The notes below the pieces were generated by a model. That model had not been told where the DNA came from. It saw only the letters and a program-made list of their open reading frames with translations, and did no database searches. From Diadema setosum (taxonomy: Eukaryota > Echinodermata > Echinoidea > Diadematoida > Diadematidae): 64,000 nt of DNA. Positions 12,869 through 24,076 of the stretch are shown here, piece by piece; position 1 is the first letter of the stretch; every line of letters begins with the position of its first letter. The translations under genes and the position numbers were made by a program. The stretch covers positions 36,337,700-36,401,699 of the forward strand of contig CM067067.1 in NCBI GenBank assembly GCA_033980235.1. Direction: 5' to 3'.

Positions 12869-13841
12869 ACATATAATTATATAATTATGCCATATCATGT
12901 ACATGTGTGTGTCTATGGAGAATTATTACTGGCTTGAGGGACCTTGAGGAGAGGGAAAGTTATTGATACGCCCTCTACGACGCATCCTTGATAAGCGAAA
13001 GGCGATACCAGTCCTAGTAGGAGTATCTTCATTATGAGTGTAAATGCACGCTCGCATCCATACACTTAAAATATTAATATTCATATCCCCATTATTTCCT
13101 CTGCTATTGAAACTAATCTTTTATCTCTCCTCAATAATAATATCCCTTTTGCTTTTGAATCTTCGTGCCCTATTTTTAACAACAATATCAAATCAACTGT
13201 AGGGAAGAATTAGCAGGCAACGAAATAACAGGAAGAACATCGTTGCCGGTATCAATGTACCATTGAAATAAAAATTTATGTTGCGAAACAAGAACGCGAT
13301 GAAAGCAAACTTTTATCGTTCTCACTTGATAGACAATAGCATTGTTCAGTTTTGATTAATTTTCAAACCCTTTGTTAGATAATTTTGACTATTCAAGGTA
13401 TTCAAAGAATAAAACAAGGAAGACTCGATAATTCCCATCCATGGCTTGTTTTGAGAGTGCTGCTATCATTAGCATTGGTCACGCATACCTTGCACTATTA
13501 AAATCCTTACCTCTTCATGAATCTTCATACAAAGGTATATCAAAGCAAGAACACCATAGACAAACCCCCAAACAAACAAACAAGCCAGCAAGCATCAGTG
13601 TTAAATAGATATTATTCTCGCCCACCTGTGTGTAGAAAAATCGATACAGTAAGTGTTTTGATAATATCTCCGACAGTTAATTCAAGAATGTATCTACACC
13701 TTTAACAGCAACTCCACTCGATAGTCCAAATTCGTCAGAGAGTATCGCAACTAATTAAGCAGGATGTGGGAGTTCTATTTCGTTTTATTTCTAATTAGAT
13801 TTGTAATTACGTTTTATTTGCAAGTGACTGAGTACAAATTG

Positions 13842-14175
13842 GTTTGGATCAATCGTTAGCACGTGTGCCTCCCAACCAAAATGACCCGGGTTCGAATCCC
13901 AAGTCTAGCTGAGCAATGTTGTATTTAATCATTTCGTCCCCTCTTTAGTGAAACTCAAAACACTCTGTCACAGTGATAGGACATGCAATTGAGTTCCCGT
14001 GTGTAAAAGGGTCACATCTCATGCAGGTAAAAGATCCCATCTGTAGTAAGGTAACTAGTAATAGGAAGTAAGCATGTAGAAAATGCACTAATTTGTACAT
14101 ACAATGTTAAAGTTTACTATGGATACCGATGCACTCTGGTGAACAAGAAAATGATTACAATAAACTATAAAAAAA
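13842..14175 (+). mobile_element. Second tRNA-like SINE
   Basis: A good B box, GGTTCGAATCC (13889-13899), lies about 45 bases after an imperfect A box (TGGATCAATCG). The body differs from the SINE at 44548 and contains the motif TCATGCAGGTAAAAGATCCC, typical of marine-invertebrate SINE bodies. An A-rich stretch near 14168-14177 may be the tail. No target-site duplication was recognised and the ends are approximate. Confidence 0.55.
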
Positions 14176-14425
14176 AAGAAACATGCCTAGTTTTCATCCG
14201 CCTCATAATATGAAAAAAAAAAGAATGTGCACAACACAGAGGAATCTGCAAAAGAGCAAAGCTTATACTGAAAAGCAGATTTCCCAATGGGGGGATCGAA
14301 TGCGGAATGGGGAATGTAATGTCTTGCAGATCTTGCAGATCTGACAGACGAGATACAAATGATATATACGTATGTATTTTGTTGTTGTTGTTCAACAAAG
14401 CAAAACAGACATGCTCAGAATTAAA

Positions 14426-14438
14426 AACACACACATAC

Positions 14439-14470
<32 letters not shown>
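14426..14470 (+). repeat. (CA)n microsatellite
   Basis: CA dinucleotides with a short interruption near 14435. Confidence 0.93.
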
Positions 14471-14472
<2 letters not shown>

Positions 14473-14584
14473 AAAATGTATGAAATATCATCACTGATTT
14501 TAAAGTAACATTTAAACTGAATAAATTTTGGTATTAAAACATTGGCAGTTTACTTCCAGGACATCGTCAAAGTTGCGTAGTTTT

Positions 14585-14586
<2 letters not shown>

Positions 14587-14622
<36 letters not shown>
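14587..14622. repeat. (TA)n microsatellite
   Basis: Pure TA dinucleotides. Confidence 0.95.
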
Positions 14623-14624
<2 letters not shown>

Positions 14625-15378
14625 GTTCCCTGATTGGTCTACATAGCGTCATGTGACCAAACGCGACGCTTCTCAATGCCGAGAAAATACTGAGAAAAAT
14701 GTGTTATATCGAGACAACATATCCATTGTTTAGTGTACTTTACCATGCGTACGACGTCATATACATGGCATATTCATCGATAGCTTGTGTAACGTGCTAT
14801 CGGCATCGGTCTCATAGACCACTGTGTATGATATCGTCCACTGCGCGCGGTACACTGCATGATCATCAATTCTGTGCAGCTGTATTTTGTAAACCAACAA
14901 GTCTAGATGAACAGTTCTTGTATTATGTGAAAAGTCCCAAACAATTGTAAATATTTCATTAAAACCATGTTAAATCATTAAAATCATGTTAAGTTACAAA
15001 TTATGATCCTTCTACATTATGCATTTCTTACAAAATGATAATACAATAATTGTATTATATATGATTTGTATTTTGTTACAACTTTTTTTAATGGAAATAA
15101 ATGACAAATTCAGGCAAGTTCAATTCATAAAACCAATGATTCCTCTGTACCTTTCATGAGTGCCGGTACTAAGTGCTCTATTAACGTCCTACAACGAAAC
15201 TTATGAACTTCCCTTATCAACTTACAAAGCAATCGACAAAGTCGTCTAATTCTGGCAAGGATACAATCTTTCTACATGCTCTGTCTGTCTGTCTGTCCGT
15301 CTCTCACTCTCTCCCTATTCGTTGCTGGTCGACAAGTCAAAATTGGAAGTCGTAAAAATTTAATATCATAATCATGCA

Positions 15379-15413
15379 AACGTCACAAGACGTTGGGGGG
15401 GGGGGGGGGGGGG
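15379..15413 (+). repeat. Small palindrome followed by a 19-base G run
   Basis: AACGTC-ACAA-GACGTT (15379-15394) abuts an uninterrupted G tract at 15395-15413. The run could form a G-quadruplex. Confidence 0.85.
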
Positions 15414-16763
15414 ACGGGAACCTCAAGAACCTTTTCCGCTTTCTGTAACCTGACCTATATTATCTTGTGTATTGATTAGTGTGCCTTTTCAGCCTTCAGT
15501 GTTCTCACGATCGATGTCACATTCGAATCGAGCAGGCAACATGGAAAACATTGGTCTGACAGCTTGTTTTCTTGGCCAATGACCTAGGAAATAGACAGAC
15601 TATCGGAGAGCGATATCTCTGCTTATCAATTGCAGTTGTGGTTGTCCAAGAGCTTGTTTCACTAACTTTTTTTTTTACTAGTCCATCATACCCAGGAAAA
15701 TTACGTAACCATTAATGGCACTCTGGCTTGTTTGTTCTGTCCACATCCACCGTCCATCTTGACCAGTCAAAAGAGTCTGCAAATCGTAGCTGCCGATATC
15801 AAGGTCAGAAAATGTATCTGAGGAACTAGATGACCGGAAGTTAGGTTTGAGATAACACGTGGAGTCATTAACCGCTCATAACGACAACCAGACTGACCGT
15901 GGTCTGAGAAATATACAAAGCAAATAGTTATGTTTTTCCTGTATCTTTTTTTTTCTTAATTTCTATCTCTCACTTGTTCTTACTCTATAAGAAATTACAT
16001 TTCATGTTTATCTTACAGATGAAGTCAAACAAACAGATCTTATTTTCATTCTTATAATCAAATCCATTTTTTTTTTTGTAATGAAATTATACATATTACA
16101 CGAGCCCGATTGGTTTTGATTGCAAACATAAAGAGACAGCATTTTATTATTACTCGTACACTGCTATCATAAAATAATTTCATGCGATGGGTATAATACT
16201 CTTTTGTCGGAATCATTTCAAAGAATATAACATGTGTTATGAGGAAATAAGCACTCATGGGTTGCACGCGAACAATCTATACAAAGTGGGAAAAACTGAG
16301 GTAGACATCAAGAATACAGGACGTTTCTCGTTGAATATTTTCCTTGTGAAGCTGTAAAGTGTTTAATTCTTTGTCTTAGGTCGGTTAATTCAGTTACGCA
16401 AGGTCGAGTAAAATAACGTGAAGTCCGGCATGATAACAGATGAATGGGACAGACAAGCCTAAACAATGTTTCCTTAGCAAATAATCGAACGCGGTCTTTG
16501 TTTCTCTGCCAATGAAAATCCGGCTGGAGCACACAGTCAGAGGAATATCCAGTGTATACATAGTATATGATAACTATATTGATCAGATTTCATGTTCTGT
16601 GCTATCATTGTTATTACACCGTGGATGTGCCATGTCCGAACGGAGAGGCATAGTTCATTGTTTCTTTCAGTAACATTCATAGCAGCTGGTAGGTCTCATA
16701 GACGCACCCGTCTAACTAAGATGATACTGCGGCAGCTCACATCATTTCCACCTTATCACAGCT

Positions 16764-16787
16764 AAAAAAAAAAAAAAAAAAAAAAAA
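16764..16787 (+). repeat. Poly-A tract, 24 bases
   Basis: Uninterrupted A run; no retroelement recognised immediately upstream. Confidence 0.95.
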
Positions 16788-17984
16788 GGAACAATGTATG
16801 ATATATCAGATACATCTTATGAATTCTCTAAAATTGCAGAGTGGAAACAATCGTCAATTACATCTTTAAAAGGAAAGTTTATCAACTTTTTTTTTTTTGA
16901 GAGGGCATGAGGGGCAGGATCTGTAGAAGGGCTGTTTTTCGCATGAAAATAAAACAGAAAAATCGAACATAGTCATGATACGTACCAACGCACACCGGCC
17001 GTCTATAGCCGACGCAGCCAACTAGGCGGGCATGACGAGTTGAAAGCAGGCGGGCTCGCTCGCGCAGAAACCAGACTCAAAGCCGGCTCTAGCAGTAATT
17101 TCACATCGCCAATACTTGACATCACTTTTATCCCCTCAGAAGCACTTACAGCGCTACACCTGATTACTATCTTTAATGCGATACATTTCCCCTTTAATTT
17201 GATTAAAAAAAAAATAAAATTTCCGTTTTTCTTTTCAGTCTGCAAAAGTTTTGTGAAGCAAAATCTGAATCCCTGAAAAAAAGAAAAATGTTACTCGGAA
17301 AAGGAATTTCTCTTTTCCAAATAGTCCACACTATATATACTCCCGTAGAGCTACTGTTGGGGTACTTTTTTGTTGTGGCTACTTTTTTCCTCTCCATATG
17401 CAAATTTTATGACCGTTTTTTTTTTTTGTTAAAAAAGAAAAAAATGCAAACAAGCTTATTTTGTTTTACCAAGATTCAATCCCGTGCTAAATACCTGGTT
17501 GTGCAAATTACTTTAATTAAATTACCCAAATAACTTTGGATTTAAACCATGTAGCGATTGTTATAAGATCATTTCATGTTTTACAACTGTCAATTATATG
17601 AAATGTCAAATTGTCACCTGCTTTGCCCTCGGCAATATTTCGTATATTCTATAAAAACGTTGTTTCCTGTTAGTTCTCAATCATAAATGCACTGTAGCGT
17701 TCTTTAAAAAAAAAAAACAAGAAGAAGAAGAAACATGCTTCAATAATGTGTAATAAAGCTCTGAATCGCATGGCCATGGCCCGTATGAAAACATGCAATG
17801 TTATCGCCAAAGCAATTTTGATCTGTTCATATCACTGGGCAATGTGTTAGCTATGGTAGCTGCTGTGGTTATATAATTATAGTCAGTTAGTCATACTGAA
17901 CATTTTGTTTAACCTTGTTGCAAATATGATAATATTTCATGAATTCATTCCAGTGAACTTGTTTTACCTTTGTTTTGTTTTCAG

Positions 17985-18126
17985 GGAATCGTCAAAGAGT
18001 GGAATGAATTCTTACCTTACCTCTTAGTCCACGTGCGTCAAGAGTAATACGGCTGACGGGCTGGGGAAAAAGTCCATAAACTCCGAGCATGTTTTGATGC
18101 TGACAATATTACACCTCCTTTTGCAG
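17985..18126 (+). other. Candidate untranslated exon (142 nt) upstream of the Hox gene
   Basis: A T-rich tract and AG (TTTGTTTTGTTTTCAG) precede 17985, and a strong donor (TTGCAG|GTAAGC) follows 18126. The 142-base interval is less AT-rich than its flanks and all three frames contain stops, so it would be non-coding. It could be a distal 5' UTR exon of the Hox gene 8.4 kb downstream, or an exon of an intergenic non-coding transcript. Splice-like pairs also occur by chance, so confidence is low. Confidence 0.3.
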
Positions 18127-19409
18127 GTAAGCAACCGATCCAATTATGACTTTTGTTCCTGACACTGGCCATGTTACAAGTTCTCACTCATTGTTAAAGA
18201 GAGTCTGGCGTATTTTGTCAGCAGCTTTATATCTGTTACATGTCTTTCCACACACTGTTAAAGAAAACTGTTAAAGAGTTTGCATTTTGTCTCCCAATAG
18301 CACTATTCAAGTCGGCCGGACGTGGGGTACGATTTATCTCAAACTAGGGGCAATTACCTCTCGCATTAAATACGTTTTTATCTGTGTAATTCATCCGGTT
18401 AGTTGGATTATGGTGTCGTAAACCCCGCGACTTACGGCGTTTGAAACGGCTCTAATAGCGCCTGATCTCAAGCTTAAATGGCTGTTATTTGATGATTTAA
18501 AAATTCCACCACATTAGGATCTGACACTTGTTATGACTCCATTCCCGCTGATTTAAAGGCCGAATATCAGCTTTGTAGAAGTCTTCATACCTTCAGTGAT
18601 AAAGAGTGCCATATTCAGTATGCGCCTTGAAAAAATAAACTAGAATAAACGAAAAATTAATTTTGGCATCAACGAGAAAATTATTGAGGAGAAGTACAGA
18701 GAAAGATGGAGAGGACGAGAAAAAAAATATAGAAGCTAGGTTAAAACAATAGCGATTGATCCTAAAAATTGTCTAGAAAACAACGGTATCACGATGTAAG
18801 GAACATGTTCTAGGGTTGCAATCTATTGTTTCAATACACTGTTCGTGTCTTTAATTAGGACTGAGCCTGTCTAGAGCCAGTTTAAACATAAACGGTGTCA
18901 TTAGGGGTGATGTCCGCCATTATAGCGTGCAGTAAAAACTGTCCTTAGCAGATGGAATTATTGCGCGGACTTAACACAATTCAACACCTACTTATGGGCT
19001 GTTAAAGCCTCTGAATGTAGGCGAATAGGATTTCAAGTCGCATAAGCGATAGAATATAGGCAATAGCAACTTCACTCGTGAATTAATGAGATGCCTTGAA
19101 AAAAATTACACTGTGTAGTTTCGAAACACACAATCAATGTTTTCACTAGAAATACATCAATCTCCTTTATGTTGTCTGTTTATTGATTTCTGATCTACGA
19201 TGTGGACGTGGATTCTAGAGTACAGCTTGGCTTTATAGGTCTAATCTCACTTTTTTACAACCAATGATACAACATATAGCGTCCAATATCTCTCATTCGA
19301 TCACAGGAACTGTATTTTTGCCACCCGAACTTCACTGTCTTAATATTCCACAATCACACGTGGACTCCTTCACTCATAAACATCTTCCAGGAAGATGTTT
19401 GTGATATTA
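18127..19409. other. Unique intergenic block, possible regulatory sequence
   Basis: Repeat-poor for this window. 18300-18560 and 18880-18980 are balanced in composition and contain homeodomain and Cdx/Abd-B-like cores (GTCGTAAA at about 18414, TTTTTATC). No frame. Candidate conserved non-coding sequence; conservation untested. Confidence 0.3.
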
Positions 19410-19411
19410 CA

Positions 19412-19474
<63 letters not shown>

Positions 19475-19494
19475 TTATTTATTTATATATATAC
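19410..19494. repeat. (TA)n array with ATTT interruption
   Basis: About 60 bases of TA, a short ATTT tetramer run, then more TA. Left border of the Penelope-like remnant. Confidence 0.95.
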
Positions 19495-19670
19495 ATAGCA
19501 ATAATAATGTCACAATAGAGGAATGAATTAAATGCCAATTGCCTTGATTTTATTCAAAATCCGAATTTTCGGGGGCCTCCTCAGTCTTGACAAAGGGCAG
19601 AAAGCCCGAAAGCTTGAAGTAAAATCACTTGTGAGGATTCAAAAGCAACGTCTACCGCCTCCTTACTCTC

Positions 19671-19674
<4 letters not shown>
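19495..19674 (+). mobile_element. Penelope-like retroelement remnant with hammerhead-like motif
   Basis: A 180-bp unique block lies between two long (TA)n arrays. At 19587-19613 it reads TTGACAAAGGGCAGAAAGCC followed by CGAAAGC. This resembles the CTGANGA - stem II - GAAA core of the minimal type I hammerhead ribozymes found in Penelope-like elements: GGGC/GCCC forms stem II with an AGAAA loop. Two core positions (C3 and G8) are changed, so activity is unlikely. No reverse-transcriptase frame is present. Confidence 0.4.

Positions 19675-19736
<62 letters not shown>
19675..19736. repeat. (TA)n array
   Basis: About 30 TA units; right border of the Penelope-like remnant. Confidence 0.95.
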
Positions 19737-19738
<2 letters not shown>

Positions 19739-20161
19739 ATAAAGAGAGTGAGACAGGGTCTCCATCAAAGTGAATACTATGATATATCTATCATATCATG
19801 ACAATGATTATGTTGTCGTTGAAGAGATATTTCTTGTGTACGTTGACCCCGGTTATGATTATGACGGCGATTGTGTCTGTGTCATTGATGTCTTGAGTAT
19901 GTTCGCTTGTGGTGATGATGGTGATGATGATGATGATGATGCTGATGATGGCTTTGATAATGATATCAATTGTTTTTTAGCTGTTGTTAGTAACATTATT
20001 CTTCAGGGTGTTGATCGTGATAATGAGTGTTGGACGATGAGGTTGATGGTGGTGCTGGCATTCGTGCTGGTAACGGTGTACTGTAACTACTCGCAGCGGA
20101 GGTTTATAGAAAGACTCACTGCTATTGTAATTGTACTCGATGTTCAAGTTAGTTATTTATG

Positions 20162-20176
20162 AGTGTGTGTGCGTGT

Positions 20177-20212
<36 letters not shown>
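20162..20212 (+). repeat. (GT)n microsatellite
   Basis: GT dinucleotides with GAG and GCG interruptions. Confidence 0.93.
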
Positions 20213-20213
<1 letters not shown>

Positions 20214-20379
20214 TTTTGTTCCTTTGTTTGAAAAAAAAAAGAAGATGATAATCTCAAGACCCATTTCGTCCCAAAGCCGTTATCATAAGCAAACTGCATA
20301 TAATGTTTCTCCAGTTGTACGTTAAAATACAATATAATTATGTGTCAGCAGACACGCTGAATCGTATCCATCCATTTAA

Positions 20380-20779
20380 AGGGTGTGTACAGTTCTGGTC
20401 GAGGTGAGGATTTAGCTTTTAACGTTTTGTGAGATATTCAGACTCTACTCTATGATATGTCAAAGGGCATGCAATTCTAAGGGGTATCAAAAGTTTGTTT
20501 GATGAAAATCGGTTTTGAAATGGCTGAGATATCCAAAAACATGGTGAAACAAAAAGATCCTAATATAAGGCGTGGCCTGTCGCCTTTTATTATTATCAAA
20601 TACAGTTGTATTATCACTTTTTGGATATCTCAACCATTTGAAAACCAATTTTCATCAAATGAACGTTAAATTCTTCTTAAAATTACATGCTCTTACATAT
20701 TTCATAAGAGGTTTCTCATTATCTCACTTAGGAATGTTCAAAACATGAATCCCCACCTCAACCAGTACTGTACAGTCCT
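20380..20779. mobile_element. Kolobok-like MITE with ~165-bp inverted arms, TTAA target sites
   Basis: The left arm (20380 to about 20540) and right arm (about 20615-20779) are reverse complements with scattered mismatches; shared blocks include CTGGT(C/T)GAGGTG and GGTTTT(G/C)AAATGG. TTAA lies immediately outside both ends (20376-20379 and 20780-20783). Ends starting AGG next to TTAA fit Kolobok, which is known from sea urchin genomes; piggyBac is the alternative. There is no coding capacity, so the copy is non-autonomous. Confidence 0.75.
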
Positions 20780-21189
20780 TTAAGAACTGTTGAAGTAATC
20801 TTATCTGTATTTTGATGAAAACATCGTTGTCAATTTGTCATATAATTAATTTGTACACGTGGAGAGATGTAACAAACTGAAACTAAAATGGAATATCCCT
20901 TTCTAGCAATCCTTGTTTATGTATAATGCAGGATGCTCAAAGCATATTCATATAAAAAACGAATATCGTATATTGGGGGAACGGTTACAGAAATAAATTG
21001 GAATAAATGAACATTGAACAAACTGTACTTTAATTCACGATTAGTGATTTTATAAACATTGTAATAGAGTAGGCTAGGCTTTCTCGTGTATTTTTGCAGA
21101 AGACAAGGCTGTAATAGACATAATACAAGACGAACACTAGAAACTACACACTGGAGTTATGCTTATCAAATAATGTTGTATAAATATTT

Positions 21190-21760
21190 TAACTGATAGA
21201 GATAGAGATAGATATAATAGATATAGATATAGATATAAACATAGATATAGATATGGATATAGACATGGATATGGATATGTATATGGATATGGATATGGAT
21301 ATGGATATGGGTATGGGTATGGATGTAAATATAGATATAGATATAGATATAGATATAGACATGGATATGGGTATGGATATGGATATGGATATTGATATGG
21401 ATATGGATATGGGTATGGGTATATGGCTATGGGTATGGCTATGGATGTAAATATATATATAGGTATAGATATAGATATAGATGTAAACATAGATATAGAT
21501 ATAGATGTAAATATAGATATAGATATAGGTAAAGATATAGATATAAATATAGATATAAATACAGCTATAGATATAGATATGGATAAAGATATAGATATAG
21601 ATATAGACATAGACATAGATAATTATTATAGATACAGACATAAATATAGATATGAACATGGATATAGATAGAGATATAGATATAGATATAAAAATAGATA
21701 TAGATATAGATATAAAAATAGATATAGATATAGATACAGATAAAGATATGGATAAGCGTC
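21190..21760 (+). repeat. GATATA-type hexanucleotide array (~0.57 kb)
   Basis: About ninety degenerate units, mostly GATATA, with blocks dominated by GATATG (about 21250-21430) and sporadic GATGTAAATATA units. Long open frames on both strands (Asp/Ile/Met or Ser/Ile/Tyr repeats) arise only from the period of six and are not genes. Confidence 0.95.
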
Positions 21761-22049
21761 TATATTCATAATTATACATTTTAGCCCTATAACAAAGAAT
21801 TATTCAAAAAAATAGGAAAAGTTATTGAAGCTTGCAATTTCGTGCATGCCGTGTTTTGGGAAACTGCTGCAGCATATTTTGTTAATTCCTTTCTTTTGTA
21901 TTTCCTTAACCTTCAGTAAACAAGAAGGAGAATGCTCTACAGCTGGTAAAATTTGTCGGGTGTCTTTCCAACCATATAATTTATATTTATTGATCTAACA
22001 AACACGGGAAAACGTTTCGAGTTCCATTTTTCTATCTCCGTATAAATCA

Positions 22050-22290
22050 CTCCAGTCAGGCGTGGATATGCAAATCTGCAGACAGTCCGGCTTTATTCAG
22101 AATTCGAAACCCGTGCGATTATTAATTTACGATACCCCAAAGTCGGGATGATATGAATTATTGAGGCGTGTTGGTATCTCTTGCAGTTCGGGCTTCCCAA
22201 ATTGTGAAAATTAAATACGACACGGGAAAAGTAATATTTCTGACTGGTTCCAGAGATATGGGTCCAACGATATGTTCCGTCAAAACTTGA
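22050..22290. promoter_or_regulatory. Possible conserved regulatory block with POU octamer
   Basis: Unique, low-repeat sequence holding a perfect octamer ATGCAAAT (22068-22075) and the homeodomain-type stretch ATTATTAATTTACG (about 22118). It lies 4.3 kb upstream of the Hox start. Candidate enhancer by composition only. Confidence 0.2.
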
Positions 22291-24034
22291 GAGTATATAG
22301 CATGGCAAAAAAAAAAAAAAAAGAAGAAGAAGATAGATTGGAAAGGAAATGAAAAGGAAAAGGGATAAAGATGATAAGAACGAGTATAAGGGTATGTTTC
22401 CAACTTACAAACAGCAAGTTAAAAAAAAAAGAATTTCATTTACCACTGTCTTGCCAACTTCATCGAGGTTCAAAAACAAACATTCATACAAAAATGTAGT
22501 AACAACTCTGCACATGACATGGCATACGCAAACATCAATTAAATGAATTCAGAATTATATATCTTTTGTGATAAATTTTACTTTTGCAGGCATCTTTACT
22601 AGTTTGGAAGTTTTGTGAAAGATCATAGCCCATTTTGTTTCCGCTTTACCCTTCTCGTTTTTTTTTTTTCTCTTAGAACTCGGAATAAAACGTGAATGCA
22701 GCTAGCTTCTTCGTGGTTGACTCATTTCAAAGTTCAGCTCAAGAAATACAGTCTTCCACTGATTAGAATATGATATTTGATTCTATCATGTCGTGACAGT
22801 GTGGTTTTAACAGTTTTGCAATCTGCGTCCGTGTTCACAATCTGGTTTGTTTGCCTAAACACTGCAAGAACAACAGAATCATGGCTAACCACACAGAAGT
22901 TTTTTAATCTACTCATGCTAGTATCAATGGTCAATTAAGATATTGTAGCAGTTCAGTATAATATCCATATTAGCATATAAGACCTTCTTACATCAGGGGA
23001 AATTATATATTTTGGTTATTATCGTTATCACTTTGTCTGATTTGTCGGATTTTGCATTGTGACGTTTGCAAAAACGCGCGGAGATGTAAGCACACGTCGA
23101 GTTGCGCATAAAACGTTCACTAATTAGCACTAGCTCTAGGTATTGTTACAAACTTCACCCGAACGGGATCGGTCAAAGTTCAGTAACCCCCTCATGTGGT
23201 TGCCTATCCATTTGAACGTTGGTTTACTTGCGATTCTGATGTAAGATTAACTTACCATCAATATACAGAAATTTCGAGAGAAAATGGGAACAACATGATA
23301 CAAGGATTACTTGCTTTAAAACCACAAAATTCATTTGGATCAAGGTAGACCAACGCAAAAGAAATGTCCGTCAGTTTCTGTCATTGGCATGTTTACGGAA
23401 TGCTGCCACTGCCAAAGTCGCCATAAGAATAAATAGTACTTCGAATCAGTGTACGAAAAGAAAAAAAAAATGATGGAAGCGTGGTCCATGAAAGTGCTAT
23501 CCAATGATTATTTGTACTTGAATAACTTAGAAAGGGGTTCAAATGGTATGAGAATGATGCTTTATGAGCCTACCTATGACAACATGCAGTGTGTGGCCTC
23601 GTAATATGTACGTCCACAGTTGCTATCAGTGAGAACCGATTATTGACACGATAAAATGCTTCCTCTTTGCGTCATTAAACGTGTTAAAGATGTTAAAGGA
23701 CTATTCGCGTTTTCATGAGTTTTACGAGTGTCCTAGTTTGCGCATCACTGTACCTATTATAGGATGTACTTGATGCGGATCCTTTGATTTTAAAGTAGAA
23801 ATACTCAATTGCGACCACAATATGTTGCCCACACGCCATTAGCTGCTCCTGCAAGGAGTAGCTAATATAGCCGGTTGTCCAAAACTTGTTTGATGTGCTG
23901 GCAATGTGAGGCAGCGCACAATTTGATTCCCTCTCAGTTAACATTTCTGGAGGGGGGAGGTGTGGGGGACAGAGCTCATAACTGCATGAGTAAATTCTTA
24001 AGCGTGTGTACATTTCATATGTGTTTGCGTATGT

Positions 24035-24076
<42 letters not shown>

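Larger units (their letters stand above)
9000..17984. other. Intergenic DNA with MITE and SINE
   Basis: Apart from the MITE at 12119, the SINE at 13842 and the simple repeats, nothing codes. The block 14640-14890 is GC- and CpG-richer and contains CGATAGC/GCTATCG in inverted order, but no known element was identified. The block 16990-17110 is CpG-rich, 0.9 kb before the candidate exon, and might be a promoter. Confidence 0.5.

Noticed and set aside
21137..21779. Long open frames of 159-196 codons on the minus strand and shorter ones on the plus strand
   Set aside because: They are read-throughs of a six-base repeat that lacks stops in these frames; no start context, domain or non-repeat sequence.
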